Part shown: positions 19,389-27,345 of the stretch, piece by piece
How positions within the stretch are numbered: position 1 is the first letter of the stretch
Layout of the letters: each line of letters opens with the position of its first letter
Translations under genes and position numbers: made by a program
Notes under the pieces: model-generated
What the model was told of the DNA's origin: nothing
What the model saw: only the letters and a program-made list of their open reading frames with translations
Databases searched by the model: none
DNA from: Brevundimonas sp.
Lineage (GTDB): Bacteria > Pseudomonadota > Alphaproteobacteria > Caulobacterales > Caulobacteraceae
DNA length: 64,000 nt
Assembly: GCA_003248965.1 (NCBI GenBank)
Contig: QFQU01000003.1
Coordinates: 1-64,000, forward strand
Direction: 5' to 3'

Positions 19389-21608
19389 TCAATAGGCCAG
19401 GCTCAGCCGCACCCCGATGGTGCGCGGACGGCCCGGCTGGGCGATGTCGGCGGTCGTGAAGAAGTTGCGCGTCAGGTCGTATTCCTGATCGAACAGGTTG
19501 CGCGCCCAGAAGGCGACCGACCAGTTGGCGTTCTCCGGCCCGACCGTCACGCTGGCGTTGACCAGCCAGTAGGCCGGCACGTCGTATTTGGCCCCCAGCC
19601 AGGACGGATATTCGTCCCGATAGCTGTAGTTGGTCTCGGCTGTGACGGCGAAGCCGCTGACCGACCAGTCATAGCTGATCGAGCCGGAGTAGGACCAGGC
19701 CGGGAACAGGATGGGGTCGCCCGACTTGTCGACATAGACGGCGCGGCCGGCCAGGCGAGAGGCCGGGACGTCCATGGCCTCATACTCGTCGTACTCGCCC
19801 TTCTTGTAGCTGAGCGACTGGCTGATCCGCAGGCCGGCGACCGGCCGCAGCACCGCCTCCAGCTCTGCGCCCCAGATGTGCGAGGACGGCACATTGGCGA
19901 ACCGGCCGACGGGACCGTTCTGGCCCCAGACCGCCGACAGCACCTGCTGGTCGGTGTATTTGTAATAATAGGCCGCGCCGTTCAGTTGCAGCGCCCGCGA
20001 CGGGTCGGCCTTGAACCCGACCTCGTAGGCCCACAGGATTTCCGGGTTGAACGGCTGGATGCCGCTGCGGTCGCCGGTGTTGTAGGTGGTGAAGCCGCCC
20101 GACTTGGCGCCCCGGCTGGCCGAGCCGTAGATCAGCAGATTGTCGGCCGGCTTGAACTCCAGCGCCGCCTTGCCGGTCAGGGGTGTCATCTTGGTCTCGA
20201 CCGTGGTGGGCGGCAGGGCCGTGGCGCCCCCGAAGGCCGAGCCGAAGCCCTGAAGCTCGCGCGTCTCTTCCTCGTAGCGCAGACCCAGGATGGCCTTCAG
20301 TCTGTCGGTGACGGCGTATTCGCCCTGGCCGAACACGCTCCACGACTTGACCGACTGGTCGTAAGTGACCTGGGCGTAGGTGCCGTAGACGTCGATGAAG
20401 TCCGAGAAGTAGCGTTCGTGCAGGTCCTGCTTGGATGCGTAGAATCCCGCCACCCAGGTCAGGGGCCCGTCGCCGTCCGAGGCCAGGCGCAGTTCCTGCG
20501 AACTGACGTCCACGTCGCTGCCGAAGAAGGTGTCGGCCTCGACGGAGGGGCTAGAGTCCCAGTCGCCATATTCGCTGCGCTTCAGCGTCTCGTAGCTGGT
20601 GATGCTGGTCAGGCTCATGCCGTTCAGCGCCCAGTTGGCGTTCAGCGACGTGCCCCAGGAGGAGTTGTCGCGGCCAGGCTTGGCGTCCGGGCTGCGGCCG
20701 ATGGAGGCGGCGAAGCGGGGCGAGATGCCCCAGCCGGTCTTGGAGTGGTCCCGGTCGGCCGGGATCAGACGGCTGCCGGCGCCGCCCAGTCGCGTGCGCA
20801 GGTCGCTGAGCAGATAGAGGCCCTGGTTCTCGGACTTGTCGATACCGCCGTGCACGTCCAGCAACAGGGACAGGTTTTCGGTCGGATCCCAGGCGATCAG
20901 GGCGCGCGCGCCGGTGCGGTCCGCGTCGCCCAGGCTTTCACCCGTGTCGCGGTTGCGCTGCCAGGCGCCGCCCTGTTCGGTCGATACGGCCAGACGGCCG
21001 CGCAGGCCGCCGCCCAGAGGTCCCGAGACATAGCCCTCGGCCCGGAACTGCTCGAAGGTTCCCCATTCGGTCATCAGGCCGGCGGCCAGGTCCTCGGTCG
21101 GCCGCTTGGTCACGAAGCTGATGGCGCCGCCGGTGGTGTTGCGGCCGTAAAGCGTGCCCTGCGGCCCGCGCAGCACCTCGACCCGGTCGATGTCGAAGAT
21201 CAGGCCCTGGGTCATGACCGGGACCGGATAGGCGACCTCGTTCACATAGACGCCGACGGTGGGCGAGTTGTTGGAGGCGTAGTCCTGAAAGCCCACGCCG
21301 CGCATGCGGAACTGCGCTGCGCCGCCGCCGAAGGCCGGTTCGACCTCCAGGTTCGGCGTGACGTTCTGAAGCTGGTTGACGTTGGTGGCGCCCTGTTCTG
21401 TCAGGGTCTCGCCGCTGAGGACGCTCAGCGCGATGCCGACGTCCTGGGCCGCCTGTTCGCGGCGCTGGGCGGTGACGATGACGTCGTCCACCCGGTCGGC
21501 GCGGTCGGCCTCTTGCGGTTGGGTCTGGGCCTGGGCGCCGGACGCCAGGCCGACAGACATCAGGGCGGCGAGCGCCCCGGCGGATACGCTGACCAAAAGA
21601 CGATTCAT
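19389..21608 (-). CDS. TonB-dependent outer membrane receptor
   Basis: A 739-residue receptor with a signal peptide (to AQAQ), a TonB box-like DDVIVTAQRR at about 41-50, a plug domain (IDRVEVLRGPQGTLYGRNTTGGAI) and a 22-strand barrel ending in VRLSLAY. It belongs to the carbohydrate/other-nutrient TonB receptors common in Caulobacterales rather than to obvious siderophore receptors, but specificity cannot be read from sequence. GGAGGGG sits 8 bases before the ATG. It lies inside the 12-27 kb catabolic locus, downstream of the XRE-cupin regulator, and is the likely outer-membrane entry for the locus substrate. Confidence 0.92.
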   Translation of the reverse strand: MNRLLVSVSAGALAALMSVGLASGAQAQTQPQEADRADRVDDVIVTAQRREQAAQDVGIALSVLSGETLTEQGATNVNQLQNVTPNLEVEPAFGGGAAQFRMRGVGFQDYASNNSPTVGVYVNEVAYPVPVMTQGLIFDIDRVEVLRGPQGTLYGRNTTGGAISFVTKRPTEDLAAGLMTEWGTFEQFRAEGYVSGPLGGGLRGRLAVSTEQGGAWQRNRDTGESLGDADRTGARALIAWDPTENLSLLLDVHGGIDKSENQGLYLLSDLRTRLGGAGSRLIPADRDHSKTGWGISPRFAASIGRSPDAKPGRDNSSWGTSLNANWALNGMSLTSITSYETLKRSEYGDWDSSPSVEADTFFGSDVDVSSQELRLASDGDGPLTWVAGFYASKQDLHERYFSDFIDVYGTYAQVTYDQSVKSWSVFGQGEYAVTDRLKAILGLRYEEETRELQGFGSAFGGATALPPTTVETKMTPLTGKAALEFKPADNLLIYGSASRGAKSGGFTTYNTGDRSGIQPFNPEILWAYEVGFKADPSRALQLNGAAYYYKYTDQQVLSAVWGQNGPVGRFANVPSSHIWGAELEAVLRPVAGLRISQSLSYKKGEYDEYEAMDVPASRLAGRAVYVDKSGDPILFPAWSYSGSISYDWSVSGFAVTAETNYSYRDEYPSWLGAKYDVPAYWLVNASVTVGPENANWSVAFWARNLFDQEYDLTRNFFTTADIAQPGRPRTIGVRLSLAY

Positions 21609-21852
21609 CGTCCAAACCCCTCCATGGCCGCAGGATCGTTCTGAGCGATCTTGCGCGACCGATCAGCGAGACTTACGGGGCCCGCCGTCCCTGTGATCGA
21701 ACCGGATGGGCCCTGTAGAACCCGGCGACCCTGGCCGCCAGCTCCCCGTTCCACCCCGCCGCCACACGAGAAGTAGCTGACCAAACGCGAGGCGCGGCAA
21801 GCCTATTTCTTGTCGCCAGCAAATAGCTGACATTTATCGGAAATAGGGAATC

Positions 21853-21872
21853 TTGATCAGGATTCTGATCAA
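21853..21872. promoter_or_regulatory. Perfect palindromic site upstream of the TonB receptor
   Basis: TTGATCAG-GATT-CTGATCAA is an 8-base inverted repeat with a 4-base centre. It lies 12 bases after the XRE-cupin stop codon and about 245 bases before the receptor start. An octamer TAGCTGAC also occurs twice (21774-21781 and 21824-21831), 50 bases apart, closer to the receptor. The palindrome could be an operator for the neighbouring regulator or a weak terminator hairpin; no T-run follows on either strand. Confidence 0.45.
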
Positions 21873-21884
21873 ATAATCGACTTG

Positions 21885-22436
21885 TCAGAAAGTCGGGGGC
21901 GTGCAGGCGCTGATCACGACGCACGGGGTGTCGCCCACATTGCGGAACCGATGGGGCAGAAGACTGGGAAACAGATAGCCGTCGCCGGCCTTGAGCACCC
22001 GCGACTGGCCGTCCACCGTGACCTCCAGACGGCCCGAAATGATCAGCCCGCCCTCCTCGCCTTCGTGGGACAGCATGACCCGGCCGCTGTCCGATCCGGG
22101 CTGATAGGTTTCGTAGAGGATCTGCAGACTGCTGTCGTGACCCCGGCCCAACTGGCGGTAGGACACCTCGCCGCGCGAGATGTCGGTCAGTTCGTCGTGG
22201 CGATAGAAATATTTGGTCGGCGTCTCGAATTCGGAGCTGAAGAACTCGCCCAGGGACACGCCCGCCGCATCCAGCAGGCGTTTCAGGGAACCGACCGAGG
22301 GGCTGGTTCGGCCGCTCTCGACCAGGCTGACGGTGCTGGAGGGGACGCCGGCCTTGCGGGCCAGGGCGCGCTGCGACAGGCCCAGGCGGTCGCGCAGGGC
22401 GCGCAGGCGCGGACCGATGATGTTCTCGTCGTCCAA
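21885..22436 (-). CDS. XRE-family regulator with C-terminal cupin
   Basis: A 183-residue PuuR-type regulator: N-terminal helix-turn-helix (LGLSQRALARKAGVPSSTVSLVESG) at about 18-42 and a C-terminal cupin (SHEGEEGGLIISGRLEV, then GDGYLFPSLLPHRF) at about 110-180 that should bind a small effector. Relatives repress amine or amino-acid catabolic genes. A TTG start at 22436 is chosen: it sits 5 bases after the preceding gene's stop, has GGAG about 9 bases before it, and gives the usual family length. It lies in the middle of the catabolic locus and is its only regulator, so it probably controls the flanking operons. Confidence 0.85.
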   Translation of the reverse strand: MDDENIIGPRLRALRDRLGLSQRALARKAGVPSSTVSLVESGRTSPSVGSLKRLLDAAGVSLGEFFSSEFETPTKYFYRHDELTDISRGEVSYRQLGRGHDSSLQILYETYQPGSDSGRVMLSHEGEEGGLIISGRLEVTVDGQSRVLKAGDGYLFPSLLPHRFRNVGDTPCVVISACTPPTF

Positions 22437-22441
22437 GGGCC

Positions 22442-23728
22442 CTAGCTCCGTCGTCGCGTCAGAAGATCGTAGGCGGCGCGCGCCATGACCTTGGCCGAGT
22501 TGGTCATGTCCTCGATCCCGACCCATTCGTCCGGCTGGTGCGCCAGGTCCAGTACGCCGGGACCATAGGCGATGCAGTCCTTCAGCTTGCCGATGCGGTC
22601 GATGTGCTTCTGGTCATAGGTGCCGGGCGAGCAGACGAACTGAGCCTGTTTGCCCAGAACGGTCTGGATGGCGGCGGCGGTGGTGCTGGCCACCGGCCCG
22701 TCGCGGTCGGCCATGCTGGGCGCCACCTGGAACAGGTCGCGCATCTCGTAGCGGAAGCCGTGACGCTGGGCCGCCAGACCGTCGAGGATGGCCTTCACCT
22801 CGCCCTTCACGTCGTCCAGCGTCTCCTCGATCAGGAAGCGGCGGTCGATGACCATGCGGGTCGAATCCGCCACGCAGGGCGCAGGCAGACCGTCGAAGCC
22901 CTCGGCCTGGCCGCCGTGGATGGAGTTGATGTTCATCGTCGACTGGCGCGCGCCCTCGGGCACCACGGGCATGTCGGAATGGCGGGCGGCCATGGCGGGA
23001 TATAGCTTGTTCTCGAACGCTTCCATCACCGCGCCCATGTGACGGATGGCGGAGTCGCCCAGGAAGGGCATGGAGCCGTGGGCGATGCGGCCCTTGGTCT
23101 CGATCTCGGCCCACCAGACGCCGCGGTGGCCGATGCAGACCCGGTCCACGTTCAGCGGCTCTGGGATGATGACATGGTTGACGCGCGGTTCGGAGAACCA
23201 GCCGCGCTCGGCCAGATAGGCCACGCCGCCGTAGCCGCCGGATTCCTCGTCCACCGTGCCGGAGATCTCCAGCGCGCCGGGCAGGGGCAGGCCGGAATCG
23301 ATCAGGGCCTCGACCGCGATGATGGAGGCCGCCAGCCCGCCCTTCATGTCGCAGGCGCCCCGGCCATAGACGCGGCCGTCCTTCACCTCGCCGCCGAAGG
23401 GATCGACCGTCCAGCCGGCGCCGACCTCGACCACGTCGATATGGCTGTTGAAGTGGACGCAAGGGCCCGGCTCGACGCCTTCCCAGCGGGCGATGACATT
23501 GGTGCGGGGATATTTGTCGCTGTCGCCCGGCGAGCCCTCGCCCCGGACGTATTCGACCTTGAACCCACGCCTCTTCAGCCGATCGCCGATGTATTCGGCG
23601 CAGGGGCGATAGGCCTCGCCCGGCGGGTTCACCGTCGGAAAGCGGATCAGGTCCTGGGTCAGGGCCACCAGATCGTCGGTGCGGCCGTCGATCAGGTCGA
23701 TGACGGTCTGCATTGTGGATGCGCTCAT
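22442..23728 (-). CDS. M20-family ArgE/DapE-like N-deacylase
   Basis: A 428-residue metallohydrolase. The catalytic domain shows H96-x-D98 (NSHIDVV), bridging D127 (ACDMKGG) and the E161-E162 pair (VDEES), with a dimerisation domain inserted at about 205-330. This matches acetylornithine deacetylase/succinyl-diaminopimelate desuccinylase enzymes, which free an amino acid from an N-acyl group. Members in catabolic clusters act on varied N-acyl or N-carbamoyl amino acids, so a biosynthetic ArgE or DapE role is unlikely here. Next to a LeuB-like dehydrogenase, SDR and aldehyde dehydrogenase read in the same direction. Confidence 0.88.
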   Translation of the reverse strand: MSASTMQTVIDLIDGRTDDLVALTQDLIRFPTVNPPGEAYRPCAEYIGDRLKRRGFKVEYVRGEGSPGDSDKYPRTNVIARWEGVEPGPCVHFNSHIDVVEVGAGWTVDPFGGEVKDGRVYGRGACDMKGGLAASIIAVEALIDSGLPLPGALEISGTVDEESGGYGGVAYLAERGWFSEPRVNHVIIPEPLNVDRVCIGHRGVWWAEIETKGRIAHGSMPFLGDSAIRHMGAVMEAFENKLYPAMAARHSDMPVVPEGARQSTMNINSIHGGQAEGFDGLPAPCVADSTRMVIDRRFLIEETLDDVKGEVKAILDGLAAQRHGFRYEMRDLFQVAPSMADRDGPVASTTAAAIQTVLGKQAQFVCSPGTYDQKHIDRIGKLKDCIAYGPGVLDLAHQPDEWVGIEDMTNSAKVMARAAYDLLTRRRS

Positions 23729-23738
23729 CGGTCGATCC

Positions 23739-24860
23739 TCACGCGAACTCTGTGTCCAGCGCGGCCAGAACCGCGTCGGTCATCTGGGTGGTTGAGACGG
23801 CGGCCACGCCGGGCTGGGCGATGTCGGGGGTGCGCACGCCGCTGGACACCACCCGGCGCACGGCGCGTTCCAGCCGGTCGGCCAGGTCCGCCCGGTCCAG
23901 GGACCAGCGCAGGCAGAGGGCGAAGGACAGGATGGTCGCGATCGGGTTGGCGACGCCCTGGCCCGCGATATCCGGCGCCGAGCCGTGGATCGGTTCGTAG
24001 AGGCCCCGGCTGCGTCCGCCCTGGTCCAGGCCCGACAGGGAAGCCGAGGGCAGCAGACCCAGCGAGCCCGTCAGGGCGGCCGCCGCGTCCGACAGGATGT
24101 CGCCGAACAGGTTATCGGTCACGATGACGTCGAACTGGTCCGGCCGCCGCACCAACTGCATGGCGCAGTTGTCGGCGTACATGTGGGACAGCTCGACATC
24201 GGGATAGTCGGCGGCGATCTCGGTGGCGACGGTCCGCCACAGGGCGCCCGTCTCCATGACATTGGCCTTGTCCACCGAACAGAGGCGGCGCTGACGCGTT
24301 CGGGCCAGCTCAAACGCCGTGCGGCAGACGCGGGCGATCTGGCCTTCCGTATAGGCCTGGGTGTCATAGGCGCGGCAGACGCCGTTCGCATCGACCTCGT
24401 TGGCGCGGGGCAGGCTGAAATAGACCCCCGCCGTCGCCTCGCGCACGATCAATATGTCCAGGCCCCGGATCAGCTCGGGCTTCAGGGCCGAGGCGTCCAG
24501 CAGTTCGTCGAAACAGACGGCGGGCCGCAGATTGGCGTAAAGGTCCAGCGCCTGACGCAGGCGCAATATGCCCATCTCAGGCCGCTGGGCGCGGGGCAGG
24601 TGGTCCCATTTCGGCCCGCCGACGGCGCCGAACAGGACGGCGTCCGAGGCTAGCGCCTGCTCCACCACGGCTTCGGACACCGGCGCGCCCACGGCGTCGA
24701 TGCTGGTCCCGCCCGCCAGACCTTCGGTCAGGTTCAGGCGCAGGCCGGCGTTGCGGCCGAACCAGTCGGCGACGCGCAGGGTTTCGCCGATGATTTCGGG
24801 CCCGATGCCGTCGCCCGGCAGGACCAGCAGGTCGAATGCCCGATCAGATGCAGCGACCAC
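23739..24860 (-). CDS. Isopropylmalate dehydrogenase-like beta-decarboxylating dehydrogenase
   Basis: A 373-residue member of the isocitrate/isopropylmalate/tartrate dehydrogenase family: PGDGIGPEI near the N-terminus, SVDKANVMETGALWR (catalytic Lys), NLFGDILSDAAA (metal Asp residues) and EPIHGSAPDIAGQGVANP (NAD loop). Such enzymes oxidise a 2-hydroxy-3-carboxy acid with loss of CO2. A second, canonical leuB lies in the leucine operon at 59.2 kb, so this copy probably serves the catabolic locus. The GTG start at 24860 overlaps the SDR gene end by 17 bases. Confidence 0.85.
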   Translation of the reverse strand: MVAASDRAFDLLVLPGDGIGPEIIGETLRVADWFGRNAGLRLNLTEGLAGGTSIDAVGAPVSEAVVEQALASDAVLFGAVGGPKWDHLPRAQRPEMGILRLRQALDLYANLRPAVCFDELLDASALKPELIRGLDILIVREATAGVYFSLPRANEVDANGVCRAYDTQAYTEGQIARVCRTAFELARTRQRRLCSVDKANVMETGALWRTVATEIAADYPDVELSHMYADNCAMQLVRRPDQFDVIVTDNLFGDILSDAAAALTGSLGLLPSASLSGLDQGGRSRGLYEPIHGSAPDIAGQGVANPIATILSFALCLRWSLDRADLADRLERAVRRVVSSGVRTPDIAQPGVAAVSTTQMTDAVLAALDTEFA

Positions 24861-25608
24861 CGTCCACCTCCAGCGCCACGCCCGTGATCATCGAGGCGTC
24901 GTCCGAACAGAGGAAGGCCGCCGCCGCGCCCATGTCCTCGGGCGTCGAGAAACGGCCGATGGGGATGGAGGCCAGGAATTTGGCCCGCACCTCGGGTGTG
25001 TCCGCCCCCATGAAGGTCTTCAGCAGGGGCGTGTCGCCGGCCACCGGGTTCAGGGCGTTCACCCGCACCTGGAAGGGCGCTAGTTCGACCGCCATCGCCC
25101 GCGTCGCCGTGATGACCCAGCCCTTGGAGGCGTTATACCAGGTCAGGTTCGGTCGCGGGCTGACCCCGCCGGTCGAGGCGATGTTCAGGATGGCGCCGGA
25201 CCCTTGCGCCTTCATCGCTGGGACGAAGGCCTTCGACATCAGATAGATGGCGCGCATGTTGACAGCGGCGATGCGGTCGAAGGCCTCGTCTGACAGTTCG
25301 TCCAGCGGCTGGGGCGTGTGGCCGACGCCGGCGTTGTTGACCACGATGTCGACCTCGCCCAGCAGGCGGTTCGCCGTCTCGGCCAGGGCGGCCACCTCGG
25401 CGGCGTTCGAAACGTCGACCGCCACGCCCAGGTCGGCGTCGCCCAGTTCGGCGGCCAGGGCACGGGCGGCCTCGCCGTTAAGGTCCGCGACGATGACGCG
25501 GGCGCCTTCCTCGGCGAAGCGGCGCGCGATGCCGGCGCCGAAGCCGGAGGCTCCGCCCGTGACGATCGCCCGCTTGCCCTCCAGCCGCTTCGATCTGTTC
25601 CCCTCCAC
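24844..25608 (-). CDS. Short-chain dehydrogenase/reductase
   Basis: A 254-residue classical SDR: nucleotide-binding TGGASGFG at about 17-24, NNAG at about 91, catalytic Ser in NIASTGG and YNASK. The DLN after the second strand favours NAD(H). Its C-terminus (GVALEVDGGRCI) is typical of the FabG/beta-hydroxy-acid group. It would interconvert an alcohol and carbonyl in the pathway of this locus. A GTG start is used, preceded by GGAGCAGG. It sits between the aldehyde dehydrogenase, 15 bases away, and the LeuB-like gene, which it overlaps. Confidence 0.87.
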   Translation of the reverse strand: MEGNRSKRLEGKRAIVTGGASGFGAGIARRFAEEGARVIVADLNGEAARALAAELGDADLGVAVDVSNAAEVAALAETANRLLGEVDIVVNNAGVGHTPQPLDELSDEAFDRIAAVNMRAIYLMSKAFVPAMKAQGSGAILNIASTGGVSPRPNLTWYNASKGWVITATRAMAVELAPFQVRVNALNPVAGDTPLLKTFMGADTPEVRAKFLASIPIGRFSTPEDMGAAAAFLCSDDASMITGVALEVDGGRCI

Positions 25609-25623
25609 GACGCCTGCTCCCTG

Positions 25624-27069
25624 TTATCCGTGATGGGCCGCGACGGTCTTCAGGGCGGTGAAGGCGTAGAGCGCCTCGAACCCCTTTTCGCGACCGTGGC
25701 CCGATTTTCCGACGCCGCCGAAGGGCAGTTCGACCCCGCCCGCCGCGCCATAGTTGTTGATAAAGACCTGTCCGGCCCGCAGCCGTCTGGCCAGCCGCAT
25801 CTGGCGTCCGCCCTCGGCCGTCCAGACCCCGGCGACCAGGCCGTAGGGCGTGCCGTTGGCGATGGCGACGGCGTCCTCCTCGGTGTCGAACGGCATGACG
25901 ACGACGGCGGGACCGAAAATCTCCTGCTGCGCCAGCGGATGATCGGGCGCGACCCCGGCGAACAGGGTGGGCGCGACATAGGCGCCGCCCGGGGGCAGGT
26001 CGCCCAGCGTCGCCTGCGCTGCGATCAGACCGTCGTCGCGGCCCATGTCGATGAAGCGTTCGACCATGGCCTGCTGTTTCTTCGACACCAGAGGCCCGAC
26101 ATCGCGGTCGTCCATCGCCGGCCCGACCGTCAGGGCGTTGAAGCGTTCGGCCATGCGGCGAACGACCTCGTCATAGACGCCGCGCTGAACCAGGACGCGC
26201 GACCCGGCCGAACAGGTCTGACCCGCGTTCTGGATGCCCGCGTTGACCAGGAAGGGCAGGGCCTTGTCCAGATCGGCGTCGTCGAACACCAGCTGGGGCG
26301 ACTTGCCGCCCAGTTCCAGCGTCACAGGCACGGCGTTGACCGCCGCCGCCTGCTGGATCGCCACGCCCACCCCGGTCGAGCCGGTGAAGGACAGATGGTC
26401 GATCCCTGGATGGGCGGCCAGGGCCGCGCCCGCCTCGGCCCCTGTGCCGGTCACGACATTCAGGGCGCCCGCCGGCAGGCCGCAGTCGGCGGCGACATGG
26501 GCGAAGGCCAGGGCGGTCAGCGACGCCTGCTCGGCGGGCTTCAGCACGACGGCGTTGCCGACGCACAGGGCCGCCACGACCGAGCGGCCGATGATCTGCA
26601 TCGGATAGTTCCACGGGATGATGTGCCCCGTCACCCCGTGCGGCTCGCGCAGCGTATAGACGGTGTAGCCGTCCTGGAACGGCAGGGTCTCCCCGTGCAG
26701 CTTGTCCGCCGCGCCGGCGTAGAATTCCAGATAGCGGGCCAGGGCGACGACGTCGTTGCGCGCCTGTTTCAGCGGTTTGCCGACATCCAGGGCCTCCAGT
26801 TCGGCCAGAAGGTCGATGCGGGCCTCCACCTCGCGGCTCATGCGGGCCAGGACGCGGCCGCGCTCCACCGCCGTCGTCCGACCCCATTCGCCCTCGAACG
26901 CGGCGCGAGCGGCCTGGACGGCCGCGTCCACGTCGGCGGCGGTTCCGGCCGCCAGCCGGCCCATGCTTTCACCCGTGGAGGGGTTCTCGATCGGCAGGGT
27001 CGCCCCCCCGTCCGGCGCCCGCCAGACGCCGCCGATGAAGACCTGATCCGTGGCGAAGGCCGTCGTCAT
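25624..27069 (-). CDS. NAD(P)-dependent aldehyde dehydrogenase
   Basis: A 481-residue ALDH with all catalytic residues: N154 (PWNYP), K177 (LKPAE), E252 (LELGGKSPQ) and nucleophile C286 (NAGQTCSAGS). It oxidises an aldehyde to the acid; the betaine/aminobutyraldehyde-like class is likely but not certain. It is the first gene of the minus-strand group that continues with the SDR, LeuB-like and M20 genes, and its promoter region is shared with divergent mmsA. The start at 27069 follows AGGA; the frame stays open far upstream across mmsA, which is a codon-bias artefact. The aldehyde produced by the transaminase is a plausible substrate. Confidence 0.92.
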   Translation of the reverse strand: MTTAFATDQVFIGGVWRAPDGGATLPIENPSTGESMGRLAAGTAADVDAAVQAARAAFEGEWGRTTAVERGRVLARMSREVEARIDLLAELEALDVGKPLKQARNDVVALARYLEFYAGAADKLHGETLPFQDGYTVYTLREPHGVTGHIIPWNYPMQIIGRSVVAALCVGNAVVLKPAEQASLTALAFAHVAADCGLPAGALNVVTGTGAEAGAALAAHPGIDHLSFTGSTGVGVAIQQAAAVNAVPVTLELGGKSPQLVFDDADLDKALPFLVNAGIQNAGQTCSAGSRVLVQRGVYDEVVRRMAERFNALTVGPAMDDRDVGPLVSKKQQAMVERFIDMGRDDGLIAAQATLGDLPPGGAYVAPTLFAGVAPDHPLAQQEIFGPAVVVMPFDTEEDAVAIANGTPYGLVAGVWTAEGGRQMRLARRLRAGQVFINNYGAAGGVELPFGGVGKSGHGREKGFEALYAFTALKTVAAHHG

Positions 27070-27235
27070 ACGCTTCCTGTCCATCCCTGACGCCCGCGCC
27101 CGCGCGACCGTCGATCCGACAGTGGGCCTGATTATGGATTGCGCAACAAGCCCTTTACGGCGCGCACCCAAGTCATTGATTTTTAGTTCGGGGTGATCGG
27201 AAAATCGAGCGTTTGGGCCTGTGGTGGACAGACAC

Positions 27236-27298
27236 GCCGTTTTTACTTTCCAAGCAGGCGACTTGTGCCGTTTTTGCCCTGCAAGCGGGCGAACTTGC
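27236..27298. promoter_or_regulatory. Tandem operator-like repeat before mmsA
   Basis: Two imperfect copies of a 30-base unit start at 27236 and 27267 (period 31). Both begin GCCGTTTTT and end in a dyad: CAAG-N7-CTTG (27251-27265) in the first and GCAAG-N8-CTTGC (27281-27298) in the second. They lie 48-110 bases before the mmsA start within the divergent mmsA/ALDH spacer, with the second dyad close to a TGCTAT at 27300. This is the expected position of a repressor or activator binding pair. The cognate regulator is not in evidence. Confidence 0.55.
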
Positions 27299-27345
27299 CT
27301 GCTATGAGGTCCGCAACAGCAAAAAACGTATAGGGATATCGAGGC

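Noticed and set aside
22442..23728. Biosynthetic argE or dapE
   Set aside because: Family match is only at the level of M20 deacylases, and the neighbours are catabolic.
27236..27298. CRISPR-like repeat
   Set aside because: Only two imperfect copies with no spacer between them, in a promoter region; better explained as operators.
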